Positions 44,381 to 54,869 of a stretch of 64,000 nucleotides of DNA are shown here, piece by piece. The first letter of the stretch is position 1. Each line of letters opens with the position of its first letter. The notes below the pieces were generated by a model. The model had not been told where the DNA came from and did no database searches. It worked only from the letters and a program-made list of their open reading frames with translations. The position numbers were made by a program, and so were the translations under genes. The stretch comes from Symbiodinium natans (lineage: Eukaryota > Sar > Dinophyceae > Suessiales > Symbiodiniaceae): positions 239,501 through 303,500 of the forward strand of contig CAJNDS010002135.1 of NCBI GenBank assembly GCA_905221605.1. Direction: 5' to 3'.

Positions 44381-44461
44381 GGCATGGGCGGAATGGCTGG
44401 TGGCATGGGCATGGGCCAGATGGGCATGGGGCAGCCACAGATGGGCCGCTCTGGCGGAACT
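44381..44461 (+). CDS. CSD gene exon: Gly/Met-rich, first part
   Basis: In the frame GMGGMAGGMGMGQMGMGQPQ it matches the style of the next exon but lies in another frame, so a short intron of about 55 nt (to 44516) or a small frameshift separates them. Confidence 0.55.
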
Positions 44462-46115
44462 CAGTCACGCAATGTCAACCCCCGACGGGGGTAAGCTTGA
44501 TGATTTTGTTCGACCAAGGCCAGCCAATGGGGCAAGGCATGGGCGGAATGGGCCAGATGGGCATGGGCCAGCCAATGGGCCAGATGCAGATGGGCATGGG
44601 GCAGCCCATGGGGCAAATGCAGCAGCCCATGGGGGGCTGCATGGGAGGTCAGATGGGCATGGGCATGGGTGGTGGGTGTATGGGAATGGACGGTATGGGA
44701 GGTCAGATGGGTATGGGAGGAATGGGTATGGGTGGCGGTATGGGCGGCATGGGGATGGGCATGGGTGGCGGAATGGACGGTGGCCTGCAGACTGGCACTG
44801 TCAAGTCGTGGAACGATGAGAAAGGCTTCGGCTTCATCATTCCGTTTCCAGGTAGCATTCACTTGCGCTGCACACGTGGCAGGGACCGTAAGCCGCAAGC
44901 CTGTAGTCCTCATCCCATTTCCGCACCAAGGAACGGCGGTGGAGATGACATTTTTGTCCACAGAAGTGCTCTGACAGATGGTGGTATGCTGCTCCAGGGT
45001 GCCCAGGTCCAGTTTGAGGTGACGTGGAATGCCCAGAAAGGCAGCTTGGCTCGCATCGTGGTTCTGACTGATGCGGGAAGAGGTTCTTCCAACATGCTGC
45101 GGAACACGAACCTCAACAAACCTGACAGACCGCAAGCCTAAACCGTAATCTACGTCCGACACCCCTCTAGCCAGGCAAGAGCCAGGCCTCCCGAGTGACG
45201 GGCGCAGTGCCCCAGCAAAAGGCCGTGGGTGGATTCCGGAAGCACTGCTAAGCTCTGTTTCTTCCTAAAGGGTGGCCCACGTTGCACGCAAGGATAAGTC
45301 GTTTACTAGGGTGCAACCACGTTGTACCATTTGAGGGCCATGCCGTTGTAGCATGATGCACGTTTGCTGGAGTCATCTTTGAGTCGCCGGTGCACAAGTA
45401 CATGTTTGATCGCAGGGCGGTGGCAAAGGTGGCGACAGCGGCTTTGGTGGTGGCGGTGGGGGCAAGGCTGGGATGATCCCTTGCATGCACTCTGCCAAAA
45501 ACATACTTGCGGCAGCTTGCGGAATTGTTGCTTGCCACTTCATGTGTCAGGGTGGCCAGTCCGGTGCCTTGGCATAGACAAACGCACAGAGAGAAAGCCG
45601 GCGTGTCACAGAAGCTGTTGTAGTGCCGTTTGCGCGTTGAGCTCAGGACTTGCCGGACCCACGGTGCAAGCCACCGGCATCGTCAAGGCAGCCACGAAAT
45701 TGGGGGCGACGGTATGCATCCGCAGCAAAGGATGAAGATGAATGCGCAGGATGTGCTAGAATTCTTGACAGGTGTGGTTCGAAGAGAAAGGCTTTGGCTT
45801 CGTCAGCCCCGAGGGAGGTGGTGATGATTGCTACGTCCACAGGACTCCCAAAGTACTGGCGCTCACAAAGCTCCTATGACCTCATACCGCAAAGGCTTTT
45901 GCATTCACACTGCAGGACGGCCCTCTCCGATGGCCAGACCCTGGTTCAGAACACGACAGTACAGTATACTGCTCTGCCCTGAGACCATCCACAATACTGC
46001 TACCGAAATCAGCAGACTTCACCAGTTCGAGTACACAGCATAATATGGCGGTTTGCCAGAACTCTAGTGCTGAGGCCCAGTGGAATGCCCAGAAGCAGAA
46101 GTATACAGTGCGAGG
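44381..46115 (+). CDS. Protein with Gly/Met/Gln-rich region and two cold-shock domains
   Basis: Cold-shock domains bind single-stranded RNA or DNA. A Gly/Met/Gln-rich region (44381-44780, units such as GMGQPMGQMQMGMGQPMGQM) precedes CSD1. CSD1 reads TGTVKSWNDEKGFGFIIP then NGGGDDIFVHRSALTDGG and VQFEVTWNAQKGSLARIV, with an 87-nt GT-AG intron (44844-44930) inside. A Gly-rich linker exon (45416-45480) follows. CSD2 reads TGIVK, VWFEEKGFGFVSPEGGGDDC, YVHR, TALSDGQTLVQNTTVQY and AQWNAQK over four exons with GC and GA donors. Both nucleic-acid motifs (KGFGF and D-FVHR or DCYVHR) are kept. The long open frame 44011-45141 runs through the first intron by chance. Role: probably RNA binding or chaperoning (inference). 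Confidence 0.85.
44517..44843 (+). CDS. CSD gene exon: Gly/Met/Gln repeats and start of CSD1
   Basis: Repeats of GQPMGQM, GGMGMGG and the like lead into LQTGTVKSWNDEKGFGFIIP. The donor GTTTCC is at 44844. Confidence 0.85.
44931..45100 (+). CDS. CSD gene exon: end of CSD1
   Basis: Encodes NGGGDDIFVHRSALTDGGML and LQGAQVQFEVTWNAQKGSL. The frame stays open to a stop at 45139; splicing to the Gly-rich exon at 45416 before the stop is likely but its donor is not fixed. Confidence 0.85.
45416..45480 (+). CDS. CSD gene exon: Gly-rich linker
   Basis: Encodes GGGKGGDSGFGGGGGGKAGM after a CGCAG acceptor. Confidence 0.65.
45640..45687 (+). CDS. CSD gene exon: first strand of CSD2
   Basis: Encodes GLAGPTVQATGIVK. 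A GC donor (45688) joins to 45772 as TGIVKVWFEEKGFGF, the canonical first strand. Confidence 0.75.
45772..45842 (+). CDS. CSD gene exon: core of CSD2
   Basis: Encodes VWFEEKGFGFVSPEGGGDDC and YVH plus two bases of Arg. A GA donor (45843) is required for the in-frame join to 45916. Confidence 0.85.
45916..45975 (+). CDS. CSD gene exon: TALSDGQTLVQ
   Basis: Encodes TALSDGQTLVQNTTVQY, aligned with SALTDGGMLLQGAQVQF of CSD1. The donor is not resolved. Confidence 0.75.
46075..46115 (+). CDS. CSD gene exon: last strand of CSD2
   Basis: Encodes AQWNAQKQKYTVRG, aligned with TWNAQKGSLARIV. The end of the gene is near here. Confidence 0.7.
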
Positions 46116-46259
46116 CTTACACAGCCTTAAACACAGTATGGTGCGGGGCATGTCGCACGTAGCACCCGACTGCCGATGGCCCAGGCCACTAGTGAATCTT
46201 GGCTGCATCTAGGCGCTGCGGTACTGTGGCCTGTATAGAATCGAATAGAGTATGTAATC

Positions 46260-46725
46260 TATACATAAGTATGTCTGTCTGTATGTCTGTATGTATGTAT
46301 GTATGCATGTATGCATGTATGCATGTATGCATGTATGCATGTATGCATGTATGCATGTATGCATGTATGCATGTATGCATGTATGCATGTATGCATGTAT
46401 GCATGTATGCATGTATGCATGTATGCATGTATGCATGTATGTGTATGTATGTATGTATGTATGTATGTATGTATGTATGTATGTATGTATGTATGTATAA
46501 TATATATATATATACACACAGATATATAGGTATATATAGATATATAGATATATAGATATATAGATATATAGATATATAGATATATAGATATATAGATATA
46601 TAGATATATAGATCTATAGATCTATAGATCTATAGATATATAGATATATAGATATATAGATATATAGATATATAGATATATAGATATATAGATATATAGA
46701 TATATAGATATACAGATATATAACC
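46260..46725. repeat. Compound microsatellite: TGTATGCA, GTAT and GATATATA blocks
   Basis: About 20 copies of the 8-nt unit TATGCATG (46296-46440), then (GTAT)n to 46498, a TA tract, and (AGATATAT)n to 46715 with a short AGATCTAT variant block in the middle. ORFs of His/Thr/Cys/Met in all frames are artefacts. Confidence 0.95.
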
Positions 46726-48340
46726 ATATGTATTGCACAAAAAAGCATGTAAAGTCTCATCTAGAACGCTATATTGTCTGGATTTTTGTTGGTGGTGGAG
46801 CACCGATGAGCACCGTTGCAGGTCACCGGGGCAGTCGCCAGCGGCTCCGCCCCCGGAGCCGGGGGCAGGGGCCCGGGCGGCAACTGGGGAGGCAGTGACC
46901 GTCAGAGATGCAGGGTTTAGGGTTTAGGGAAGTTTAGGATTTAAATTCGCGTCCCTTTTGGGGTTCCTATTACAAGGCGGCCCCTTATATTTAGGGTACC
47001 CAAAAAGGGACCCTTTTGAGTTCTGACCTCTCAGCCACCTTGCAGGCCTTGCTCTTACTAGAAAATGTCCCGAAACATCCCTAAGATGGTCACCTGATTT
47101 CATGGCACGCTGGGCAGGCGATGCCTACGGCAAAGCTCAAGATATGGGCCCCGGAGGCTTTCGCGACTCGGCAAAATTGGGACGACATAATAAGGTTTGC
47201 CGGTTCCGAATGATTTGGGTTATGTTCTGCGTTTCAAAGTTCATTTCTCACTCTTCAAGTTCAGTACTCACTTGCTTTTGAGCTACTGTTCTGATTCTGA
47301 TTATTCGGCTGTCAGCTCGCATTGGTCAGAGATTGTCAGTGAATGCCAGTGAAATAGAAGGCCTTGCATCAAAGTTCGCCCTGTTCGGCCCTTAGTCCGC
47401 CGAGTCCAGCTGACTGATGAGACGCAAGGAGCGGAGCCCTACCACGCTGGGGGCTGCGACGGCTGTGGCGGCTGTGGCGGCTGCGGTGGCTGTGGGCCTC
47501 CGCCTCGGCAACTGCCACTTTTGACTGACCAGCGCCGTCTGCCACACCAAAAGCCTCCCTGGAGCGAACACAACACCAGCATGAAATGTTGTGAATCTCC
47601 GGGATGATGTCGAAAATGTCCAACATTGTCAAAAGAGGCCAGAGACAATTCTGAAATGGCTGCGGGTGCTGGAGATTCGTAGATATGCCGTTCGAGGCCG
47701 CAGGTGACAGGACTGAGGAAAAACACCCAGCTGCAGGAATGTGTTCGGCAGGTCGCATCATCATAGCCCTTGAGTTGTTTATGGACGATGCGGTAGCAGG
47801 TCGCTATGGCATAGCGAAATGCACAACAAGCTGCCACTGGGTGCGAGGCGCTCTTCGGTAACGGTGGCACTGTCTGTGGCACTATCTAAGTCTAGCAGTG
47901 CCGTCACAAACGTCATTTTTTGAAGTCCGGAGGAAGATCGGGAAGAAGAATCCATCACCTTGCAGACTAAAGGTGAGAATGTACCAAGAGCTCGCGCAGT
48001 CACAATCGTTGCCGTGGCAAGATATGTACCTGCTGGCTTAGCAAACTCTTGATGGTTACCTGGTAGCCAGCATGGCATCCTTGACATACCACTGCTGCCT
48101 GCCGCCCTTGCGTTTTCATCGTGGGCTTGCTGAGGTTGGACGCCGGCTGCGGAGGTTGCGGCGGCTGCGGCGGCTGCGACGGCGGTTGTGGAGGCTGTGG
48201 GGGTTGTGGCGGCTGTGGCGGCCTTGATGGCGGCTGTGGGGGCTGCATGGGCTGCGGCGGCTGCGATGGCGGCTGCGGTGGCTGTGGTGGCTGCGATGGC
48301 GGCTGTGGGGGTGACGGTGGTGGATTCTATCCCGCCTAAT
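46726..48340. other. Spacer with TTTAGGG traces and GGCGGCTGC repeats
   Basis: Contains TTTAGGG units at 46912-46930 and a palindromic GGGTACC-bearing block (46945-47012) similar to family 2. A triplet-rich tract GGCGGCTGTGG occurs at 47455-47495 and 48140-48325. No gene is confident. Confidence 0.5.
48140..48325. repeat. GGCGGCTGC minisatellite
   Basis: Tandem imperfect 9- and 12-nt units give CGGCGGC-type Gly/Cys reading on + and PPQPPQ reading on -. A smaller copy of the same repeat lies at 47455-47495. Confidence 0.8.
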
Positions 48341-48555
48341 GACCCACCAAGTGCCCGAATCTTACGTCTTACGCTTTCCCGTAGCATACGGTAGCCGTCT
48401 TTGGTGTCCATGCGTCGGCGGTTACACTGCCGCAGATAGATAAAGCGAGCCTTGTATTTTGCTCCGAGGCTTGGGACGCGTTCCCAGATCTTGGTCAGCA
48501 TGATATGAGGGCTGCGCTGGTGTCTAGAGCAGCGAGCGAGACAGCCGCACGCCAA
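48330..48555 (-). CDS. Possible - strand exon, basic (weak)
   Basis: The - strand reads FIYLRQCNRRRMDTKDGYRM and LRESVRRKIRALGG before entering the GGCGGCTGC repeat, which is Pro/Gln-rich on this strand in one frame. It could be an N-terminal exon of a Pro/Gln-rich protein. No homology is recognised. It would be the only - strand gene in the window. Confidence 0.25.
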
Positions 48556-48559
48556 GAGA

Positions 48560-51500
48560 TAGTATGCCTCATAACTCTCACCTCACCTCTTGTCGAAGAC
48601 CACGAAGAATCACAGCGGTCGTAGCCGGATAGCATTCACAACAAATCAGGCTACTTGTCCATGATCTTTCACCTTGGCAAGCTCGGGCTGCCTTGGGCTG
48701 TGATGCCTGAATTGTCTCATATCCGTCGTGTCACCAGATTATTTATGCCCCGACACAGACACGGGCTTCCAGTCTCTGGATGCTTCATCTGCTGAGCCAA
48801 CCCACTCACGTCCATAGACCTGGAAGCCAGAATCTGTGTAAAATGTGGGCCCTCACACAAAAAAAAGCCGTGGAGTCAAGGCAAAAGCTCCATGCAGGCC
48901 CTAAACCTCGGAGGGGGACCTGCAAGACTCCTGCGACTGACCCCCCCAGAGCCGGTGGTGCTGGCAGGCCCTGTGCTCTTGAGGCACTGAGCCCCGATCA
49001 TCGCGCAGTCTCATGTGCCTTTGGCGAAAGATGAGCCCGGCTCTGCAAACCATCTGCTATGGGGGTTTGATGCAGTGCCTCTCAGATTAATTAGCTGCAC
49101 AGGCACTGCCGAAAATGTCAAGAGCACTGTCAGGAAGGATAGTGCTGGCTCTGAGCGCGCTGCCACTGTGAGCCAGCACAACCGTGCTGGCAGCCTTAGA
49201 AGCTCCAGCAACTCGTTGCGATGCGCTGTCGACTGAACCTGGCCAGGTTCAGGCGCTGACGGAAACTTCTTGCAGTATGCTGCAGTAAGCTACACCCCGA
49301 GATAAGAAAATCATCAGAGCCAACTCGAATTGTGTAAAGGCACTGTGATTTCTAAGTTCGTCTTTGGTTAAAGTGTTGGATCCCAAGAAGCCAAAGAAGG
49401 GAATGGCCTCGACCTTGTAGGTCCTATGGAGATGCAAAACAAGTCCCTGAAGAAAGAGCATAGTGGTTTCCGTGCGTCGCATGAAGACCAGTCGTCGCTG
49501 AAGGCCATATGGATCAGGAGGAGGAGGATTGCGTGCGTTGGAAAGCGTGAAAAACTAACGCAAGGGGCCAATTTGCGAAAGCCTGTTGGGCAGGCATTCT
49601 TGCAGACTCTACTACTAGGGCATGCAGAACTCTGCCAGATGTTGCTGTATGTAGAGGTGTTTCGTGGAACCAATCTGTTTGAGGTGGCATGGCGGGCATC
49701 GCAGTGGGCAACCGCCTGGATTGTCCCAAGCCGTGGCCAGGTCCAGGTGGGTTAGTGTGTCGTTAGTGGCGCTGAAGCTTATACTGCCGGAGGAATTTGC
49801 TCACATGAAGCAGTTGTTCCCTGGGTCACGTTGTTCCCTGGGTCACGTGAATTTCCTTGCAAGTTGCACTTGGCTACATTGACTGCACGCAGACTGCACG
49901 CCTGCAGGTCACGCCCAGAGTCTCTCTCCGAGCAGAAGCTCCGACCAGCGCTGCCGCAGGCAGAGGGGAGACATTTCGGAGACGATCGTTTTTGTTTTCT
50001 TGCAAAGGCAATGGGAGTATGTTGGAATGCCAGACTGCGCCAGCCGCACACGCCGAGATCTATGCGTAGTGCAAGACGCCAAAGCGCACACACATGCGCA
50101 CACATTTGCGCACATTGGCGAGCACACAGCTACTGCTCCAAACCTCGGCGAAGCCGCACTGTGGCCTTATGTCGCAGGCCAAGGGCCTTTTCGTTTCCGC
50201 TCCTCAATCTGTGCAGGACGCTATGCCCCACCTGAGGACTTGACGGCTCCAGCGGGCTGCGAAAGGCGGGTTTGCCAAGGTTTGGGGAGGAAAGTCCCGC
50301 AACCTTGCATGAATTGAAGCCTTGGTTGAGACCCTGAATCCGGTGCGCACCTGCACCCTACACCCTAAAGATCCCTAACGCCTCAAATGGGAACAGGAGC
50401 TCATCCGGCTTGGCCTGGAAGGTCTTGGAGCGGGGCGACGGCGGGCCAGCGGCTCGAGATGGCCGCAAAGCTTTTGACCGTTAAACATCTTTAAAAACCC
50501 TAGGTAGGTTGTGATTACAGGTAGGTCAAAATTACAGGTCGGATCTAAGAATCTAGGGAAGTTGAGTTTAGACAAGGTTTGGTAAGGGCTGATGAATGGC
50601 TCTTATATGCTCTTATTATCTTCTTTGTGCCGAGATAGACAGGAAAACAAGGGAGGCTTCAGCATTTCGTTGGACCTTCGAATCTGAGACGCCACACCTT
50701 CGAATGTTTGTGCGTTGAATCGGAACTTGTTGAGTGCTTGCTTAGTGCCGGGCAAGTGCGTTCTGCATGAAGCCTCTCAAGCTTTTAACATCCTTGGTTT
50801 ATCCCCCTTTCGACCATGGGAGACTGTTGACAAAGGCTTCCCCCGCTCCGGTCTGACACTATCATCGTGAGGCTGGGCTAAGGGCCAACAGAGCAAGGTC
50901 ATTGATTTGTGTAGGGCACGCTGGGCCGCCAAGCGGATGCGGACTCTCAATCCGTTCACTGTGCTTGTATACCTCCGGCAGTTTGCCATCGGTAGCGCTC
51001 GTTTCGCAAGTGCTAGGCTGTATAGGGATGTGGCAACTTCTTCACCTGTTCCAGGTATACCGGCTGGAAGGCATCCAATGGTGATTTGATAGATAGCCAC
51101 GAGCCGAGCCGGGGAGTCATATTTTGGGTGCCGCCTCAAGTGGCTCATGCATCTTTGCATGAGTAGCCTGAGGCTCCTATTTGCGGCAAGAGCAGACGAA
51201 AGTGAAGATCACGAGCACCATCCAAGGAGGGTCCCTGTGAGCCTTCTTGGGTTGAGAGTTCGCGCTGAGTGGGTCTCTCCTTTAGCAAGTCTCACGCTTG
51301 TGCTGAACTTAAACTGCATGCAGGTTGGCAGGAAGGTCTTCAAATGATGTCACCTGGGGAGAAGCGGCGGTCGACGGCCCAACACATTTGCGAGACTCAC
51401 CCTGTGCAACTTCACTTGTGACTCAGTTATCTTGACACCCCAAGGTTCTGGATCCCGGCAGAGCTCGGATTTGGTGTGGACCGCGGGGGCTTCCGGGCAC

Positions 51501-51700
51501 TTTGCAGTTGCATGCGCAATTTCTGGATGCCCTGTGACGTGTACACATGGCCACAGCATGGCCACGGCATTCTCCACAGGAGGGCATTGATGATCCTGAA
51601 GATGCGAGGGCCTTGGGAAGTTGTGTGTCAAGGCCTCGAAGGCTAGCAGCCACTGATGCCTAGCAGGCCCAAGAGTTATGTCAGCAAGAGTTTAGCCATT
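48560..51700. other. Region with no confident gene
   Basis: Mixed sequence with a direct repeat of GTTGTTCCCTGGGTCACGT near 49815-49848 and a CGCACACA-rich patch near 50085-50115. Nothing recognisable was found. Confidence 0.4.
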
Positions 51701-51719
51701 CCCTGGCTGATGTCACCCC

Positions 51720-52105
51720 CGTGCAGGCAATTGGACCACTGGGTGACACAGTGTACGACGTGGAGTTCGTTAAGGCCCCCCGCACGACAAGACAACTGTT
51801 TTGGTGGCATCTGAGCATCATCCGTTCTCATGGAAATATGGGGGTTTCCGAAATTAGGGGTACCCCATTGGGGTCCTTATTGTAAGGGAATCCTACTCTT
51901 TGGGGGTCGATTTTTCGGAGTCACCTGTTTTCGTAAACACCCGTATCGCGCAGCGCCTTCGCAGCATGTCCAGAGCCCCAATGCGGCATATTTGTTTCTC
52001 CCAGCTCCTGAAGGTCACCGAGCCAGATGCGGATCCAATCTTCCTCTACATTGGCATTGGAGGCAGCCGCACCGAGCTGGCAGGTTTAGAGTTCAGAATG
52101 CGTCG
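51720..52105 (+). CDS. Possible exons of an unrecognised protein
   Basis: Two coding-like islands flank a family 2 repeat. About 51727-51785 reads AIGPLGDTVYDVEFVKAP, with a neighbouring frame VLVASEHHPFSWKY. About 52014-52085 reads VTEPDADPIFLYIGIGGSRT. The glycine-rich IGIGGS turn resembles nucleotide- or phosphosugar-binding loops, but I cannot assign a family. Confidence 0.3.
51838..51950. repeat. Dispersed short element, family 2, copy 2
   Basis: GGGGGTTTCCGAAATTAGGG, GTACCCC, GGGGTCCTTATTGTAAGGG, AATCCTACTCTTTGGGGGTC, TTTTCGTAAACACC: the same order as 4903-5005, at about 80% identity by eye. Confidence 0.65.
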
Positions 52106-52109
52106 CGCA

Positions 52110-54840
52110 ACCCTCCTCCCCTCACATTTAAAGGGTCTCTCCAGGAAGGATAGGATCTGCGAGGTGCACAGCATTGCACAGCTCAGGCTGTTAGCCTTGC
52201 TAGGGCCATGCCTTGTATAACCTCCTTCTCGCACCAGCCGCCTTCCTCCTCACCCTGACAACGCTCTTCTCCGCCGTGAACGAGGAGCCTGAGAGGCTCA
52301 GCATTAAGCGGCAGTTCTTGACAACGTACTTGAATCTCTGTTCCTTTCCAGAGCTCACGTCATTCTTCAACATCTTCAGCGTGAAGTCGGTCGCGTGCGA
52401 AGATCTTTGAAGATGCTGAACCATGTCAAGTGCTCCCACAGACCTAGTTCGCGTTTGAACTGCGGGGCCTCGAAGGCGGGAGTACGAGACATCGGGCCCC
52501 TTCTCCTTCTTCGAACGGCCAGACAAGTGAAGGCCGGGCCTCTTGGAAGATCTCCGAATTCACTGGTTCAGTGACTTTCAGTGCCTAGCCAGTGATACCT
52601 CTTCAGTCAAGGATGAAATGCGTGGTACCCCCCATTCCTTCCAGTTGTGTTCAGGGGAAGTCAGCAGGGTTTGTTGACCCCAGGTGTCAAACTGTCACAA
52701 TGATCGCCTGTGCACAGCTTCCGCAACCTGCTGGTAGCTTTAGCCCTAGCTGAACAACTCTGACTCGATTGATGGAAGGCTGTGAAGATGCAGCCGCACC
52801 GTGTGACAAGCTTGCTCGACCGGTTGACAACGGATTTCCTCAGGAGAGTTGGATAAAGTAGTCCGCCAAGATTCAAACCGCATACGATGCCAGGCTTGCA
52901 TCTTGCATCTTTAGACACCGCTGTGACACTCTGACATTGTGACATGGTGACACCACAGCCTAAGCTTCAACGCTTTGCACAGCTTTCAAACGCTAATGGA
53001 ACTTGCCGCAGTGGCCTGCGGAGGGCTCGGAACCTTCAGAAGATCTCAGTGAACCGATTGTGTAGACTTCAGACCTCATAGCATTTCAGAGCCAAGCAGG
53101 CTCCTCGCAGGCTGTTTGCCACGCACTCCTGCTCGGAGTCCCAGGGTACTATGGCTGATTCTGGCGCCCGAAAGTGCTTCGACATGCAGAGACAGGGTGA
53201 TCAGGGTTGCATATGTGTGCATGACCCCGGCCTCGAGAAGGTCCTTGGGCACTCAGGGCAACAATTTTCAATTCAAATCTTTAACACGGCCCGGCTCAAG
53301 ATGGCCCCCTACATGATGCTTCTAAGCTCTTCTGTGACTTTGCTTGTTGATGGTTCTGCGGGCCAGGGCTCCCCATCAGGCAGCTTCTCTGGCGGAGTTA
53401 AGGTGTGAAGGCTGCTTGAAAAGAGCGACTCTGCCAAAGAACAAACAGACCCCCTCACGATCAGGTAAGGTGAGACCAGCCTCGTGAATGAAAGTAGATC
53501 GAAACACTCCGGCAGAGCTGCAGGCTTCCAGCCTGCTTCGCGCCTTCCTCCTGCCTGTATCCTTTTTATAACATTGCAGAGGCTGACATCAGTTTTCTAT
53601 GCGCCTGGCATTTGGGACCATGGGCAAACTAAAAAGGCTGCCGGCGGTGCGAGATGAATGATTTTGCCGAGTGCCTAGGGAAAACGTAAAAATGGTTGGT
53701 TGTTAAACGGGTTTAGCTTGGAATCACAGGAGAAGATGAAGAACGCAACGCCTGAAGATGAGAATGATGAGAACCACACCAGAAGAAGCGAGCAGTGATT
53801 GCAGAGAACATGGGAAGCGTTGCCAGTTCATCGTTTGCTTCTCATAGGGTCTCTCGCCTTGCGAGACTACATTCCGGTGTTCTGCCCGAGTAGGGAGGAC
53901 CTCGGCGCCGCGGCCTTTTTGAGACGAACCGCAGTAGCCATGGAAGAGCCCAAAGTGGAGCTCAAAGGGGCCCAGTGGAGCCGGGACAATGCCAGCCTGG
54001 CGGACTTCGATGGCTACTCGGGCAGGAGCTCCACTTCACATGTCCGCATCCCCGCCAAAAGCCATCACAAAGCCAGAAATTTCTGGTGCTGCTGATGACG
54101 ATGACGAGGATGACGACGGCGATGACATGACGTGAGACGACGATGATGACAGTGATGGCCATGACGACGACGAAGCAGAAGAAGAAGATGACGACGACGG
54201 TGATGATGATGATGATGATGATAATGATGATGATGATGGGGACGATGATGATGCTGATGCGGATGGTGAGGGTGATGATGGTGGTGGTGACAAGTTTTTA
54301 GCGGCGATTGCTGTGGGACCCTCTTTGCAGGCTCTTCGCCCAAGCGCTTGACCTCGTCCAAGCTGCTGGGCGCAGCCGCCGCGCCGCAGAGTGCGGTAGC
54401 GACCCAAGCTAGGGCTCTACCTTCATCAAAGAGGGTTTCAGCATATTTCAGCACAAATAGTTGTAACATGAATATTGGTGACTTCTCAAAACGCTTGTTT
54501 TGATAATTTTTCATAGAAAAGGCAAACGAACCATGATCTTTATCAACGTTATGTCGTCGGTATGAGGCCCCCCAAGAAGTGCAGCTCCTTAGGTATAGCG
54601 CTTGCTTCGCACTAGCACTCAGTCTAGGAAGTGTAGGTATGCTTGAACAGGAAGAAATAAAGGTAAGCACGCTGGCAGTTCGCCCCAAGTTAGCATATCA
54701 AAAAGAGCGGGATCTGCTGAAGCAAGGACAAGACATTGTGCCCAACCACCCGTTTCCGAGGTTTCCATTGTTCCCAACCTCCCTTTTCGAGCGTGGGGGT
54801 TGGGAGTCATTAGTGACAACAGCAACAACTCAGGTTTGCT
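52110..54840. other. Region with weak coding signals
   Basis: Open frames at 52213-52410 (hydrophobic then FSAVNEEPERLSIKRQFLTT), 53151-53408 and 53799-54095 show no domain. A (GAT/GAC)n tract lies at 54085-54290. Confidence 0.35.
54085..54290. repeat. (GATGAC)n triplet repeat
   Basis: About 200 nt of GAT, GAC and GAG triplets. Read on + it is Asp-rich; read on - it is Ser- or His-rich, giving artefact ORFs. Confidence 0.9.
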
Positions 54841-54869
54841 TGTGGAAATTCGGTTGCCCAAAAGGTTCC

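Noticed and set aside
44461..45162. 233-codon - strand ORF, His/Ala/Thr-rich
   Set aside because: Antisense of the Gly/Met-rich CSD exon.
46189..46555. His/Thr/Tyr- and Cys/Met-rich ORFs on both strands
   Set aside because: Direct translations of the TATGCATG and GTAT microsatellites.
47779..48555. 258-codon - strand ORF as a complete gene
   Set aside because: Its centre is an Ala/Thr reading of the GGCGGCTGC minisatellite. Only the basic N-terminal part is retained as a weak exon candidate.
51720..52105. Assignment of the 51.7-52.1 kb islands to phosphoglucose isomerase or an alpha-mannosidase
   Set aside because: Only short glycine-rich or AYLFLP words are suggestive; active-site motifs are not visible.
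54036..54688. Ser- and His-rich - strand ORFs
   Set aside because: Antisense reading of the GATGAC triplet repeat.
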